Source of the DNA: Aculops lycopersici
Lineage: Eukaryota > Arthropoda > Arachnida > Trombidiformes > Eriophyidae
NCBI GenBank assembly: GCA_015350385.1
Contig: WNKI01000001.1
Span: forward strand, 5,339,010 to 5,403,009
Direction of reading: 5' to 3'
Length of the DNA: 64,000 bases
Shown: piece after piece, positions 11,158-23,746 of the stretch
How the letters are laid out: every line of letters starts with the position of its first letter
Position numbering within the stretch: position 1 is the stretch's first letter
Program-made: the position numbers and the translations under genes
Notes under the pieces: model-generated
The model's input: only the letters and a program-made list of their open reading frames with translations
What the model was told of the DNA's origin: nothing
Database searches by the model: none

Positions 11158-13583
11158 TTTGTTTGACGTGTGACGCAACTTGCATTAAATTCTCACAAAT
11201 GCTCGCAAACAGACATTATTATGGCTTTAAGTCTGATTGGATTAGTATCATTTTAATCCTCCTTGCTAATATTTCTCGTCGATCCAAACTTACGACGCAT
11301 CTGGATGCCGACTACCCATTGGCAAGACTACCTTTTGCTAGAAGCGAGAGTCATCCTAATTAGTGGTTCGAGACGCGACGGAATGGGTTTCGTCGCTGAT
11401 TTGGAGTAGAGGTCGCTCTGATATAATATCATTCATCTACTGTATATTATTGTGTCTTTTGCATGATGATTATACCATATGCATGATCACAAGCCTGGGC
11501 AATTCCAGGTAATTCAAGTATACTAATCTACTCGACGTTTATAATTGAGAATCGCATTTTCATTAACTCTCAAATTCAACTAACCACAACAAGTAGACAC
11601 TTGTTGGTCTCGATGGAATGCTTGAGATTAGAGATAACGAGCATTCGACCAGAGCTCTTTAAAGCCACCGAACAATCTTAGCTGCGGTTAAGATCGACCA
11701 GCTACCTGACTAGAGATCGAGCAATGAACTAACTGCTACTAATCAACTAGCAGCAAGCTTGTTGGTTTCATTGCTCGATTTGTTGCCAAACAACGCGCTT
11801 TAGGCGGTAGATAAAGGGATTGTCGCTTTAGTAGATTAACTCCTAACACTTGTTGCACGCTGAATCGTTTATATTGAAGCGTGAGCTGGTGCTCATTCAA
11901 AGTGTTGCAATTTGTTTAAGAGTGTGAGAGAGTGAAGAGGCTAATCAATGAGAGCCAGTCTAAACTTTCTCTCGCTTTATCAAATCTCTCATCAGTAGGC
12001 TGACTAACTAACTGGCGGGAAAAATTACTCTCTCTTGCTCCCTCCGATACTGCTGCCGTTGTCGCCCTCTAAAACAACAGGGTGCCCGGACAAAAGATCA
12101 AGCTACCTGTTGGTTTTAGTTCCCTCGTTCTTTTGCCAAAATCTCGCTATCAACTGGCGAAGTGGCAGTGAGAATATTGAGTTGCTGCATCATCTCTCGC
12201 CCGGGTAGTTGGCCGTCAGCCACTTGCCCGATAGTCATGGTTTCAATTATCACATGAAGCTCAGTTCTCATAAACTTTGTTCAGCTTGCTCTTTATCCTC
12301 TCCCTCACCCCAACTGCTATTGTCTCCTTCCTTCACTGTCGTCTGTCGTCTGTCGACTACCGATTAGCATTTGTGTTTACGACGATGACAATAACAACAA
12401 CTGCCTCTTGTTTTTGGCTGACTGGTTGGTTTGTGGGTTGATGTCACACAGCATGAAGGACGAGCCAAGTTTTTTAATCAACTAGGAGCCAAATTGACTA
12501 CAAATGCAGCAGACCAAACGAGAGGCGGCCGCCAGCGATAGCACGACGCGCGCCGCGCGTAATTCAGGAGGCACGCAGGTAGATCGACTGTAGTAATTGG
12601 TGCTGATCACTTTTGCGCCCAAAGACTAGTAGTCAGCTCGGCAGCTCGACGTTGTTTGCCAGGCTGTTAATCATCAACGGCAAGTTGTCTCTAGTCGCTT
12701 GACACTTGCAACGAAAAGGTGAAGTCTCTTTAGCTCCAACTTTAATTTTTAACTCTGTCTCGTTAGGCTATCTGGTGGTTGGTATCGGTGGCTAAGCTCA
12801 TTGGTCAGTTAGTTGGCTTAACGCTCACCACTCGCCTGCTTGCTCGTCTAGCTGCCAGCCTGCCGGTTGATCCCTTCGCTTCGCCCTTCTAGTGGCCATT
12901 CAACTGTTTTCTTGGAGACGACGACAACGGCTGCCACTACTGCAGCTACAAGAGTGCAATCAAAATGGTTTGCATGATTTGTGGCGTCTGAGCAAGCGGC
13001 AGGTATGCTTAGCGCGAGCCGACCACTCAATCCATGCAGTCGACTGGTGCAACAACCAAAACAAGAGACAACTAAGATGGTTGTCTCAAGCTCGACAGAT
13101 GAGGCCACTGCTACTGCCACTGCCAGCGACAACAGCAACGCTGACTAGAGCTGCGAAAGTTATAGCAAATTGGCTGCACTGGAGCCGGTGGCGGTAACTC
13201 TGGGGCTAACAAGATGCTAGCACGTTGAATGGTCATGCTACAACAACAACAACAACTAGCCCTAGCACCACGGCCACTGGCAGCTTAGCGCCCAAAGTCG
13301 CACGTTTAGACGGCTGACAGAGTGGGTTTGCGATGATCTCTGGTTGCCGTTGTCGTTGCCACCGTTATTACAGGTGGCCCTTTTGGCCGGCCACCTGTAG
13401 CGGCTAGTTGTTAGTTGCGGTCTCACTTGGTGTGTCATTCAGATGTGTTGTTACGCGATGAGACTAAGAGCCCTTCAAGAATTTGCGCTTGTTATGTTTG
13501 CATAATCTGCCAAGTTCACATTTAGACCGCAATTTAAAATTTTCAACGTTGAATCTTGCAAGTTGTTCAGAAGAGTGTTACCA

Positions 13584-13586
<3 letters not shown>

Positions 13587-13657
<71 letters not shown>

Positions 13658-13847
13658 GTCGTACGTCGTCTACTACGTACGTACGTACGTACGTACGTAC
13701 GTACGTACGTACGTACGTACGTANNNNNNNNNNNNNNNNNNNNACTACGTACGTACTACTTACGTAACGTACGTAACGTTTAAATTTAACTTAACGTTAC
13801 GTAGTACGTACGTACGTACGTAGTACGTAGTAGTAGTACGTACTACT

Positions 13848-13898
<51 letters not shown>
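13587..13898. repeat. Compound microsatellite (CT)n-(ACGT)n-gap-(ACGT)n-(CT)n
   Basis: A (CT)n array at about 13587-13651 leads into (ACGT)n at about 13674-13723. Then come 20 N (13724-13743), more irregular ACGT units to about 13840, and (CT)n again at about 13850-13898. ACGT repeats are self-complementary, so the block is roughly symmetric around the gap. Confidence 0.95.
13724..13743. other. Assembly gap (20 N)
   Basis: A run of 20 N lies inside the ACGT microsatellite. The true length is unknown. Confidence 1.
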
Positions 13899-13901
<3 letters not shown>

Positions 13902-16024
13902 CGCTCGTTCTATGTTCTGTTACCATTTTAGATGGCCACAAGAACAACGACACAAGAATAAGTCACTGGAAATAGGGATATTTAGATATGCTAGCCAGGC
14001 AGCCAACTCAACAATTGCCAAGCAGGCAAATGATGAGATCGTTTGTTGCGAGAGATTGAGCATTGGGAACGATAAAACGCTCCTCGCGTCAACAAGACAA
14101 ACTTGTATCATTTGTTTGGTCATCTCGCCCGCTGCATACATAGCTAGCTAGCTAGCTGGTGGGCAGGTAAGTTGTGGCTAGTTGATGAACAACAGCAGCC
14201 GGCTCGATGGCGGCGGTTAACCTTAATGTCCGTTAAGCTCGGATGAACTCTGGCCACTAGATTTGACTAGGTATCGTTGTCAGGTGGTCGCTTCAACGAT
14301 ATCAGTTAGTAAGCCGGTCGGTCGGTTGGTTTGTCGGTCCACTTTGTCAAATTTTCAGAAGAAGGGAGAGAGAGAGAGAGAGAAAAGAGCGCAGGCGGCA
14401 TTAATATTGGCCGTGAAATCGAGTGGTTCGTTCGCCTGGCAAGATCGGATTTGATTGTTTTGTTTTTGTTAGCTCACTTACTAACTTGCTTGCTTTCTCT
14501 CAACAAGAGGAGAGAGGCGAAGAAAAGGCTAGAAAGAATGAATGAATGGATAAATGGCCACCGACCAAAGGAGTAATTTGTTTTCTACTACCCAAATTCC
14601 GGCTTCTTTATTTCGTAGTGGATGATTCAGATATGCAACCACAGGTAACGAGTCGACACTCACACGCAATTGCAATGTTGGAAAAAGAAATGGATTACCT
14701 GTTGTCACTGCTGAGGAGCTGCTCACACTCGCCTGTTAGCACAGAGACATTCACTGATCGTTGCTCATTTGCTGACTTTGCACACAAAACAATTAGACCG
14801 CCGCCACTAGCTCAGCTTGACGATCATAAAATGGACGACTGGCAGCCCGGCGCGCCCACTCCACGTAGAGGCGGCGCCGAGTTAAAATAAACAACCAAAT
14901 GGCCACTCAGCTGGGACGCGAGCGGAAAGCGATATGTACTCCTGTTGTTGTTGTTGCTGTTGCTGTTGCTGTTGCTGTTGAATAAAGCAACAATAACAAC
15001 AATCACTCTTACTAATACTATCACTACAAGTGGTAGTTGAGACGAGGTTAGATTGGCGAGCTTGTCGCTGGCGGTTCCTCCGCCGCAATCATGTAACACA
15101 ATTACACGTCAGTTTAACTCTCCTTTGGGCATAGTGGCGCAAGGAGAGTCAAGTTATTAAAGTGAACAAGTTACTAGGCACAAGATAAGCCCCACGGCCA
15201 TAGTGCGCGCTCGCAAACTGGCAGTTAATCGGGATGACGTGCGTTGAGAGAGAGGGTTAGCTGGCCAAAACGAAAGACGGAAGCCCAAATGTTGCCCTCG
15301 AATTGTTTGCTCTCTCGCGATCATCAACTGAAGGCGTGATTTTATTTGTTCTGTTATATCTTTCGCTGCACAAAACTTTGGCTAAATTAGTTGAATAAAA
15401 GAAGAAAGTTACGGTGCAGGTGACACTCTAATTGGACTGGCCTCGCTGACTATTTGAACAAACGGCTCTTCCGTCAACCGGCCTCATTCTTTTATCTAAT
15501 TCAATTCTGTGATACACAAATCACAAATTATCATTTCAAGCACTCCATCAACTGTTTAGTTCCCCACTTGGTTGAACTTTACTCGAGTACAACGCAACTG
15601 TTCCAAATAACGATGCACGCACCACCACCGACGTCAACTCTCGAACACTTGTGGCCCCAACAAAATCAGATGGAGCCAGCGAGAAACTGCACACGTTTTA
15701 GTGTAACATCATCATAGCTGCGGGCAGCAGTAAAATAAGAAGGTTATTGTGTATAATAACTGGATGGAATCGGGTAGTAACGTCACATCATCATCCGAAG
15801 GGTATCACGTTGCTCGTAGTCAGCAACTAGCGGCCGCCAAATTGAGCGCTTGTTACACCTGGCGTCCAATTTACAGCACTCACACTTTTCTTTGACAAGC
15901 AAGACGAATCAAGGTGACAAAAGCAAGTAAAAAAGTTTTTAGACCAATACCAAGAGACAAAGCAAACAAGTCAAGTCAAGTTTGATTTTGAGATAGAGAA
16001 AAGAAAAACATACACACAGAAACA

Positions 16025-16489
16025 ATGGAGCTCATAAAATTCAATTACCACCTCAAGCTAAGCAGAGCCAGCTACCTGTTGCTGGCCGCTTGTCTCATGG
16101 TCACAATTTTGGTCACTCTTCAAACGTCCAATTCAAAGACCAAGGGCGAAGCTGAGGGCACTTTCTTTTTGATTGGCGAGGCTGGACTGGCAGCTATAGC
16201 CACGGTGAATGCGGCTGTTGGACCCCAATTGGCTGCCTTGGGACTAACGGGCCCCTTGAACGTGATTGAGGAATTCTTCCGATTCATCACTCGCTACTCG
16301 CTGGGTGGCATTCTGCTCTCAACCATTCAACCCGAACTCGAGGTTTTCATTGAATTCGTGGGCGACGGCACGGGATTAGCTGATAATTTACCTGAACTTA
16401 CCGAGCGAATCACCCAACTTGCAGCTAGAATTGCGCGACTGCCAACAAATGCACTGAGCGGAACGTTTAACCTAGCCTTTGGCCGCTGA
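16025..16489 (+). CDS. Small secreted or membrane-anchored protein, unknown function
   Basis: This is a 154-residue single-exon protein. The start is in good context (AACAATGG). A hydrophobic segment at about residues 17-34, after a basic N-terminus, is a signal peptide or signal anchor. The mature part is rich in Ala, Gly and Leu with few charges, has no Cys, and is predicted by eye to be mostly helical. I do not recognise a family. A poly(A) signal AATAAA at 16686-16691 sits about 200 bp after the stop, which supports a short real transcript. It may be a lineage-specific cuticle or secreted protein; function is not assigned. Confidence 0.6.
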   Translation: MELIKFNYHLKLSRASYLLLAACLMVTILVTLQTSNSKTKGEAEGTFFLIGEAGLAAIATVNAAVGPQLAALGLTGPLNVIEEFFRFITRYSLGGILLSTIQPELEVFIEFVGDGTGLADNLPELTERITQLAARIARLPTNALSGTFNLAFGR

Positions 16490-16685
16490 TAGGTACGTCT
16501 TCAGATCATTTGAGATTGACTGAATGTTGAGGAGTCGAATCAATCTAATAGTTATGCAATCGTCTGTGACAAAAACTACAACAACAACAACATGATCATA
16601 TTAATAGCAACAACTAAAAGAACAATATTCAGCCAGAGAGCAAGAGAGCGGAAGATGGAGGCAAAGACAATATTGTGATTTCAAT

Positions 16686-16691
16686 AATAAA
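16686..16691 (+). terminator. Polyadenylation signal AATAAA
   Basis: A canonical hexamer lies about 200 bp downstream of the stop of the 154-residue gene. Confidence 0.5.
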
Positions 16692-18434
16692 AAAATCCAC
16701 CTACTATTTCCACAGACACTTCTTCTTCCCTCTGATTCCTCAACCTTGGGGCGTATCTAATAATACTACCATGCCACCACTCAAACACTTGATCTCATCG
16801 TAAACTCTTCACAATCGAGGAGAGAGGAGACAAGAGTTCCGGAGTCCGCCCTTTAAATTGAAATTGAAGTGCAAGTCTAGCAGCAGCAGCAGCATTAGTG
16901 TGAGTAAAGCAACTTAACCAGACGACTAGTTGATGGATCCAACAAGTGGCACTTGTCGTCAGGTTTGCATCTCACTAGCTCGATGGTAACCTTGAGCTCA
17001 ACATTCAGCCAATCGGTGCTGCGGGATTGCAAAATACTCTGCTGGAGGTGGTGGCGGTGGCAATAGTTGCAACATGACACAACACACAATCGAATGGCTC
17101 CCCGGCGGCTTCCCGTCTGGCTAGCGAGTGACACCTGTTGTCCTGCGCGTTTGCATCTCCACACTAAGAGAGCGAGCGAGCGAGCAAACGTATGACAGTG
17201 TTGAGAGAGGGACACGCACTTGAGTAACCTCTGCGCAGGTAAGTAACCGCGGTTTTAAATGTAATGAAATGAAACGCAACCAATTTCCTCGTCTATCGCT
17301 CGCCTGCTCTTCGCCTCGAGGTTACTCGAGCGTCGCGTCGCTCGCTTCGAATGAAATGGACAACTTTGGCTCGAGTGAACTGCAAGACGATTCAGTACCA
17401 AGAATAATAATAACAACAACAATAATAATAACAATAATAATCTGAACGCAGAGGTAGCGGCAACACGTTGCCGCTGCCACTTTGCTTGGAATGTGACGTT
17501 AAATTTCTCGGCTCCCTTTTTCTAGAAGAGAGAGAGAGAGAAAGAAAAAACTCTTCTCTCGCGGCGACGGCGACGGCGTCAATTTCCTCCTTGTGTGCCT
17601 CAAAAAACACCAACTGAAGCTGAGAAAATCCGCTGACTGACGAGTCAGTTCTCAGGATCTCAGGTAAAGGGATTGCATTTGCAGTTGCCTCTGCTTCTGC
17701 CGATAGTGGATCGTGTAAAAAGGCACATGCGCATGCGCTCGAATCGACAAAATCCCAAGACTTTCTCATGTCTGCGCGTATAACTTGACTTTTCTTACTT
17801 GCTCACGCATGGCAAGTGCTGGCCAGACACTTGTTGGATTTGAGTTTGGCTCACAGTCACTTGGCCAAGAAGCGGCTACTTCTTGCTGTTACTATTGATA
17901 AATTTATGAATGGAAAGCGAGCATTTAAACTCTGCCTCGGTTTTCGGTCGTTGGCGCTACCAATAGGCGAGATGCGGCAATACCACTCGCCCACTGACTG
18001 CGGGTCAACAAGTGGCTGTGTGGTTTTGTTGCATGATAGTTGGAGCAATAGTAACGATACTAGTACCAAACGCGAGCTCAAGTTAGTGGAGTGAAGAAAG
18101 AAAAAAGCACAGGTGAGAAGAAAACTTTCCCTTCCGCTTCCCTCAGTTAGCACATTAGGAGTAGAGTGCGACGTGACAACAACAAGTGGCCAATTGAATC
18201 ATTCATCTCATCTTCTCGAAAGATCATTTTTGTGCACCAGCAACAATAATCGCAGCAATTCCACGATCCCGAAGAACGAGGAAGTTTTCGAAGTCTGGGA
18301 TAAATTCTCATCCAATTATCCCAATGCTCACCATTGGGATAATTGTTGAATATCAACAAGAGGTCAATCCTGCAAAAGAGGAACTGCTCACGCAATAAGT
18401 CGAAGATCAAGTCAGAGAAAAAAATCGGAAGAAA
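16692..18434. other. Intergenic or 5' regulatory region of the ZP-domain gene
   Basis: No supportable coding sequence. The region includes CAACAAGTGG at 16940, 18006 and 18180, CAACAGGT at 17133, a short GA run near 17527, and the 14-bp-arm hairpin at 18313-18345 just before the ZP gene start. Confidence 0.45.
18313..18345. repeat. Perfect inverted repeat, 14-bp arms, before ZP gene start
   Basis: CAATTATCCCAATG (18313-18326), the loop CTCAC, and the exact reverse complement (18332-18345). It sits about 90 bp upstream of the first ATG of the ZP-domain gene, so it may lie in the 5' UTR and fold in the mRNA. Confidence 0.8.
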
Positions 18435-19614
18435 ATGAAGACCTCGGCGCGCAAGTGGCACAATAAGTCACCTTGGCACGAGAGATTCAAGAGGAATCAT
18501 GACTACGAATTGGCGGATCAAACTTTAAAGAGAAGAAGTGAAAGATTGAAAAGAAGAAGCCAAATGATATCAAGATCTCAGCTTAACAAGAGTTTGATAG
18601 TTATCATAATCTACTCCTACCTCTTGATTCTGGGAGCATCGTCACTAGTTTCCGATGATCAGCGTCAAAATCAAAATCAATCGCCAACAACAACAACGAG
18701 ACAAGAGCAACCTCAAGCCACAATGTCCACCACCACAACGTTAGCTAGAAGTCAACATTCTCAACCTAAAAGAAGTGAGTCTAGTCAATCAGGAGTTGAT
18801 AAAACATTATCCTCCTCCACGTCGTCACCTCCACTTTTGCCAAATACAATTGCGCCAACCAAACTGGAGGAAGAGGTCGACTTGTTGCAGGTTCCGACGA
18901 AACTAGAGTTGGTGGCGACAACTACGAGCACAACAACCTCAACACCGCAACAACCCGCTCAATCAACAGGTGGTCGCCAGTCGCGCATTTACCGCATTCG
19001 CGCCGCCCCCTTCAATGGGCGCCTCCAACTTCCGCCGCTCGACTCGCCGTCAACATTTGGAGCTCGCACTTCCGCTCCGCCGACCTCCAGGCACCCGACA
19101 TCATCATCCTCATTTTCGTCGTCGTCGTCGTCGTCGCTAGCCGATTGCAATCCAAAGGCTTTACCTGGTCAGAAACAGTATCAGCAGAATCGAGTGATGG
19201 GCGACCAAATGAGCGCCAGCGTCGCGGCCTCAAGTCCCATGCTGAGGTTGACGCCGAGAAGTAGGGCGCCGAGCGGACGGATGTCGCATGAGCAATCGTT
19301 GAACGCAACTCTAACTCAGCTCATTGGTAGGATGCAAGTTTCAATTGCAAATCGAAACAAATCTGCCGATGCCACGACAAAACTCGGAGCGACGGGAGAA
19401 GTGGACGAGTCGGAGTCGCTGGTTGTGGCGTCGACGTCGAGCAATGATTCGAGTGGTGAGATGTCGAGAAAGTCGGCCGGGTTAAGGATAGAGGAGCAAG
19501 AATCAACAGGCAGGCGAGGTGTTAATGAGGAGACGCAAGCAAGAAACGGAGGCGAGTCTATTCTTAGTCTGATTGACGATTATGACTCAAAAATTGTGAC
19601 CAACAAAACTAAAG
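18435..19614 (+). CDS. ZP-domain transmembrane protein, exon 1 (signal peptide, Ser/Thr-rich)
   Basis: This is the first coding exon of the gene ending at 28681. A hydrophobic signal segment (SLIVIIIYSYLLILGASS) lies at about residues 53-70. The Met at about 18565 would place it as a normal signal peptide, while the upstream ATG at 18435 gives a long basic extension, so the start is uncertain. The rest is low-complexity and Ser/Thr/Gln-rich, consistent with a heavily O-glycosylated stalk. The exon ends at the consensus donor AAAG/GTAAGT at 19614 in phase 1. That phase matches the acceptor at 23186. Membership of this exon in the ZP gene is inferred from strand, phase and order. Confidence 0.6.
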
Positions 19615-22600
19615 GTAAGTGTAATCATTCCCTCCATGATCCAAGAAAATTTACTGTTTATTGAGGGGGCAAGAGAGTGAATGGATTTTATCCATTTAGT
19701 TCATAAGCGTCGACTAGCCATTTTGCAAATCGATTTCCGGCGCGGACAGGTGTTGATTGAAGTGACGCGCAACCACGTGAGCACATTCAGTGTAGGTCTT
19801 AATTTTTATTTACCGTGAACAACGAATCTCCCCTTAGAGTGGCCACTAACCAAATCAATTGAATCAACCAATCGAATGGCAAAAGAGCGATGATCGCATC
19901 TCTCTAGTCATTATTTCTTTTTCTTCTCTTTCTGGTTGTTGTTAGGTAAAAGCAAAGAAATTGACTTGCTCCTTAGTTTTGCGGCTAATTGTTGTTCTCT
20001 CGGTCGATCATTTCGTTAGTTCGATCGGAACAACAGGTTACCTTTTGGGAAGGGAAAGAGAGAGAGAGAGAGAGAGAGGCAGCTGCAGTTGGTTAGAACC
20101 GAGTGTTTGTTAATTCAATAAGAAAGATAACGACGACGACTACGACGACGACAATATTCCCAAGTTCAGTTCAAATTATCGACTCGTTGCGTTCGTACGC
20201 CCAAACACAAGCAGGGTTGTCATGGTTGTCAGCTTAGAAATTGTTATTCCCGAGAGGATTTTTATGGATTCCAAGAGTCGAGATGCGAGAAAAGGCGTCG
20301 AATAGGTGTGTAATTAGAATAGAGTGCACCTGCCGCTTGAGTTTTGAACCAATAATCCAGGCACAAAACTCCTTAACTTGAAGGAAGGAAGGTGGTAGGC
20401 AGTCGGCCGACCAACCATCCGGCCGAAGGCTACCTGTTGCGTTACCAACAAACGCGCATGGCGTGGCTGCCTTTAGTTTAAGGTGTTCGTGTGCGATATT
20501 GAAAGTTAGATCACCTGTTCTGATCGCAGAATAAAGTGAGCAGAATGCAGATTGAGTTTAATCTTTTCCATATTCTACTCTCCAAACCGGAAGCGTGCGT
20601 GAGATATGAGCAAGTGAGCAGATTTCGGTTTCTTCGTAGTCCTCGTCGCCGTTGAAGTCAATTTTATAGTTCTTGTTTATCAGCAATGAAGTTATTCATC
20701 TAGAAACTTCAAAAAGAAAGGAGTTTTTTCAGAGAAGTGAGTTGATTGAATAGTAAAGTAGGCACTATTTGACTGTTTTACTCTCTGCCCCTCTCTATCG
20801 GATGGACTCTCTTTGTTGTTGTTGCTGCAAAAAATAAGAGCTAATAATAATAATAATGACAAGTCGACCATCCAACTGAAAGCAAAACTCTGTCATTAGA
20901 ATAACGAATACATTTTCGACGTCGATGGCGCAACCGTTAAGCGACCAGCGCCAACAAGTAGTGGCGAATGTCAAGTGGCCTGCACCAACAGGCAACTGAC
21001 GATACCACTGCCAGTTAGCTAGCTAGCTAAACCAATCAATGTGCTGCTCTTAGTTGAGGTGGGACTTCACCTGAAATGCCAGCTCCAGGTGGGAGAGAGG
21101 GTTGCCATTTGCCCTCGAGGCCCGCGGAACAAGATGAGACTGTCAGTTTGTTTGTGTCTGTCGCTATTTGCCTAGTTGAAGACTCACCTGCAGAGACACT
21201 CTCTGGTGCAACTTGGCTTACTAGCTGGCAGACGGGGAAGAAGCCAAAGGTTAGCAGTGCGGCGGCGGCGACGGCTGCAGTTTATGTTGGCAGCGACTGC
21301 AAATCGGCAGTCGGCTAGTACTATGTAGTGAGAAAGTCTATGTCGGTTGTTGCAGCAGCGGCGGCGGCAGCAACAAGACGACAACGACGACGAAGAGCCG
21401 ATTAGTTGCGCAAAATGCCCAATTATGAGTGTGTCTTGCGAGCGCCTTTCCTCGCCGGGCTACGGCCCGCAAGCTACGCCGGCAAATTGTTGTTGTTGTT
21501 GTTGCTGCTGCTGCTACTCGCCTCAAGTTGGCCGATCCGTCGGTTTTGTGCGAGAGTTCAGCTCGTTAGCTGGTTGCCGAGACTTTCCTCGTTTTGTAGT
21601 GGCAAGCTCGAGATTTTTCCCAGCAAGTTGCACACAAATTTAAACGGCGAGTCTCTCTCGCTCCTTTGCACACAAACTAAAGGTAGAGAGTTTCTCTCGC
21701 AGCAGCAGCAGCAGCAGCAGCAGCAACTGGTGGCTGATGTGCGCGGAATTCTCGTCGTTAAAATCCTCGAAGGCGTAACTCTCGCTCTTGCTGTCTCACT
21801 GCGACTGTTGGCTGGCTATCGCAGGCTCAACTCGATTGCCATTCGTCTCTATTCACTTCTCTGCGTTGTGTCAATAATTTTGCCAATTTTGATTTACTGT
21901 CCGGTAAATACTAAGCAGTCACTTCCGGAAATTGAAGCCAGCCGCTCGGTTGGCTTAACCAGCGAGTGACGTAAGAGTTATGGTGATGCAAATCAATCAT
22001 CTCATCGTCGTCCCCGTCGTCGCTAGTTACAATCTAACATCCACTACGAGCAACCAATTGCCGGTCAGCCACAGAGTCGTTACATAATCGGCCGATGGCT
22101 GTCCAATTGGTTTAAACACTGGCGCAAACTTTTCCAAAACGTTGCTTCTGCTGCCTTCTGCCTGCCAACTAGCAACTAAATATTTGCCATTTCAACTACA
22201 AGCGGTTTGGTCATAAACCGTCGGATTCGTTGCTTTGTTGCGCAACTCGCGACAACATTCGTAGCAACAGGTTGCCAGCGCACAGGTACCAATATAAACT
22301 GTATCTATTTATTTATGTGTGTGTGTGTGTGTGTGCCTTATGGTCAGTTGCAAATAAACTAAACCAAAGCAAGGTACAGCAAACAGATGCTATGTGATGC
22401 GCTGCGCAGTGCAATTCTTGTTTTGTTGAAAAACTGCAAATGGATTCGCTGATTGATGAGTTTTGCCGGAGGGATTCGGTCTCTCGTTTAAACACTACAA
22501 ACAAATTGAGGATTTGGGTCAAGCTAAACGTTTTGTTTAGCTTGTTGGCGGCGGCGGCGGCGGCGGCGGCGGTGAAAGTGTTTGTGAGAGAAAGAAAAAA

Positions 22601-23186
22601 ACAATAATAACTCTCACGCGGACGGCAATGAACTCGGCAAACAAACGAGTGGCCCAACTCGTTTTGTCCGATCAAACGAGAGTTTGGCTAAGATTCATTC
22701 GGCAACTAACTAAACTCAACTAACTGGCGACGAGAACAATTTTGTCGCTCGTTAGCAGGCAACAAAATTTCGATAGAAAAAAGAATCGCATCACTGTCCC
22801 CGTCTCCCCGAAATAGAAGACCACCTCGCTCCTGGTCCATATTCCACCTGTTGCATGTTTGCGTGTGTGCATGTGTGTTTAGCGATGCGAAGCCAACTGT
22901 CAAGGCCACTGGCAGGTGAACCGAAGCCAGCAAACGGCTACTGGTCGTCTGTCGTCCATTTCTATGAAATTTTTCTCCTCTTTTCCACTTTAATTGTAGT
23001 CGCGAGATTAATTTACTGTTTGTTGTTCTCTCTCGCCCCATCGTTGTTTTATTAAGATTTAAAAAAGAAAGGAACGAGTCAATGAGAGAAAGTCAATGGG
23101 GATACCAAGATACTAAAACTAAACAGAAGTATACATATATTCATATCTTTTCTCCATGCCAAAACTTGAGATTCTTGACGCTCTAG
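19615..23186 (+). other. Intron 1 of the ZP-domain gene
   Basis: About 3.6 kb between a GTAAGT donor and a TTGACGCTCTAG acceptor. It contains a GA run near 20057, (CAG)n at about 21701-21724, (GGC)n at about 22551-22574 and (GT)n at about 22317-22336. CAACAGGT motifs lie at 20031, 20432, 22265 and 22846. A 187-codon open frame at 21406 is built on Leu and Gln repeats and is not called. Confidence 0.45.
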
Positions 23187-23746
23187 TTGCGAAGCAGCGA
23201 AAGCAACCAAGTGGTGACCAGGTGAAGAAAAACCAAACTTTCAGAGAGAGTTTACAACCTGACTCTTACTTGAACTTACCGTACAAAATTAAAGAAAAAG
23301 ACAATGGCAGCAACAGCAACGACTTAAAACAAACACTGAGATCCTTAACTAACTGGCACTTTCTCCACTATCACAACAACCAAACAATTCAAAACCAAAA
23401 CTTCAACGACTTTGCTGACGCTGAACTCATAACTCAATTGCGCTTGGATAATCTTAATAATGACAACTACAACAACTACTTCCGCCCGCGTCTCTCAAAT
23501 TCGAACTCAAATTTACAACACCCCCAACAACAACACTTCTTACAATCGCACGAATGGCGCCACTTCGATCGCTTAGCTCACCTGAGCTGCGATTCCGGCG
23601 AGATGATCCTCAGGCTAAACTTTAGCGAGCCATTCAAGGGAATCGTCTATCCGGATCACAATCGCTTGTCGCCCTGTCGCTTCTTTGGCGATGGCCATCA
23701 CAATTATGAACTCCGGCTTCCTCTTAGAGGTTGCGGTACTCGCCAG
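23187..23746 (+). CDS. ZP-domain transmembrane protein, exon with ZP-N half
   Basis: The exon begins at an acceptor (TTGACGCTCTAG) in phase 1 and ends at CGCCAG/GTAAGT in phase 0. An Asn/Gln/His-rich first part of about 130 residues is followed by the start of a zona pellucida domain. The ZP part shows a Cys near exon residue 134, M-x-L-x-L-x-F, PFKGIVYP, then SPCRFF, YELRLPLRGCGT. These three Cys and the CGT motif are typical of the ZP-N subdomain of arthropod apical matrix proteins. ZP proteins polymerise in the apical extracellular matrix and help shape cuticle. The remainder of the roughly 260-residue domain is not seen in the next 2 kb. Confidence 0.7.

Larger units (their letters stand above)
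11158..16024. other. Intergenic region with microsatellites and a gap
   Basis: No gene is supportable. The region holds the (CT)n/(ACGT)n block and 20-N gap at 13587-13898. It also has a CAR/YTG-type repeat at about 14943-14979 and several CAACAGGT motifs (12105, 14697). The open frames here are driven by the simple repeats. Confidence 0.5.

Noticed and set aside
13483..13823. Repeated Leu-Ser and Tyr-Val-Arg-Thr frames
   Set aside because: Pure translation of (CT)n and (ACGT)n microsatellites.
21406..21969. 187-codon open frame with Leu and Gln runs in intron 1 of the ZP gene
   Set aside because: Driven by CTG/CAG/TTG triplet repeats. There is no clean signal peptide after a good start, no domain, and other frames are also open.
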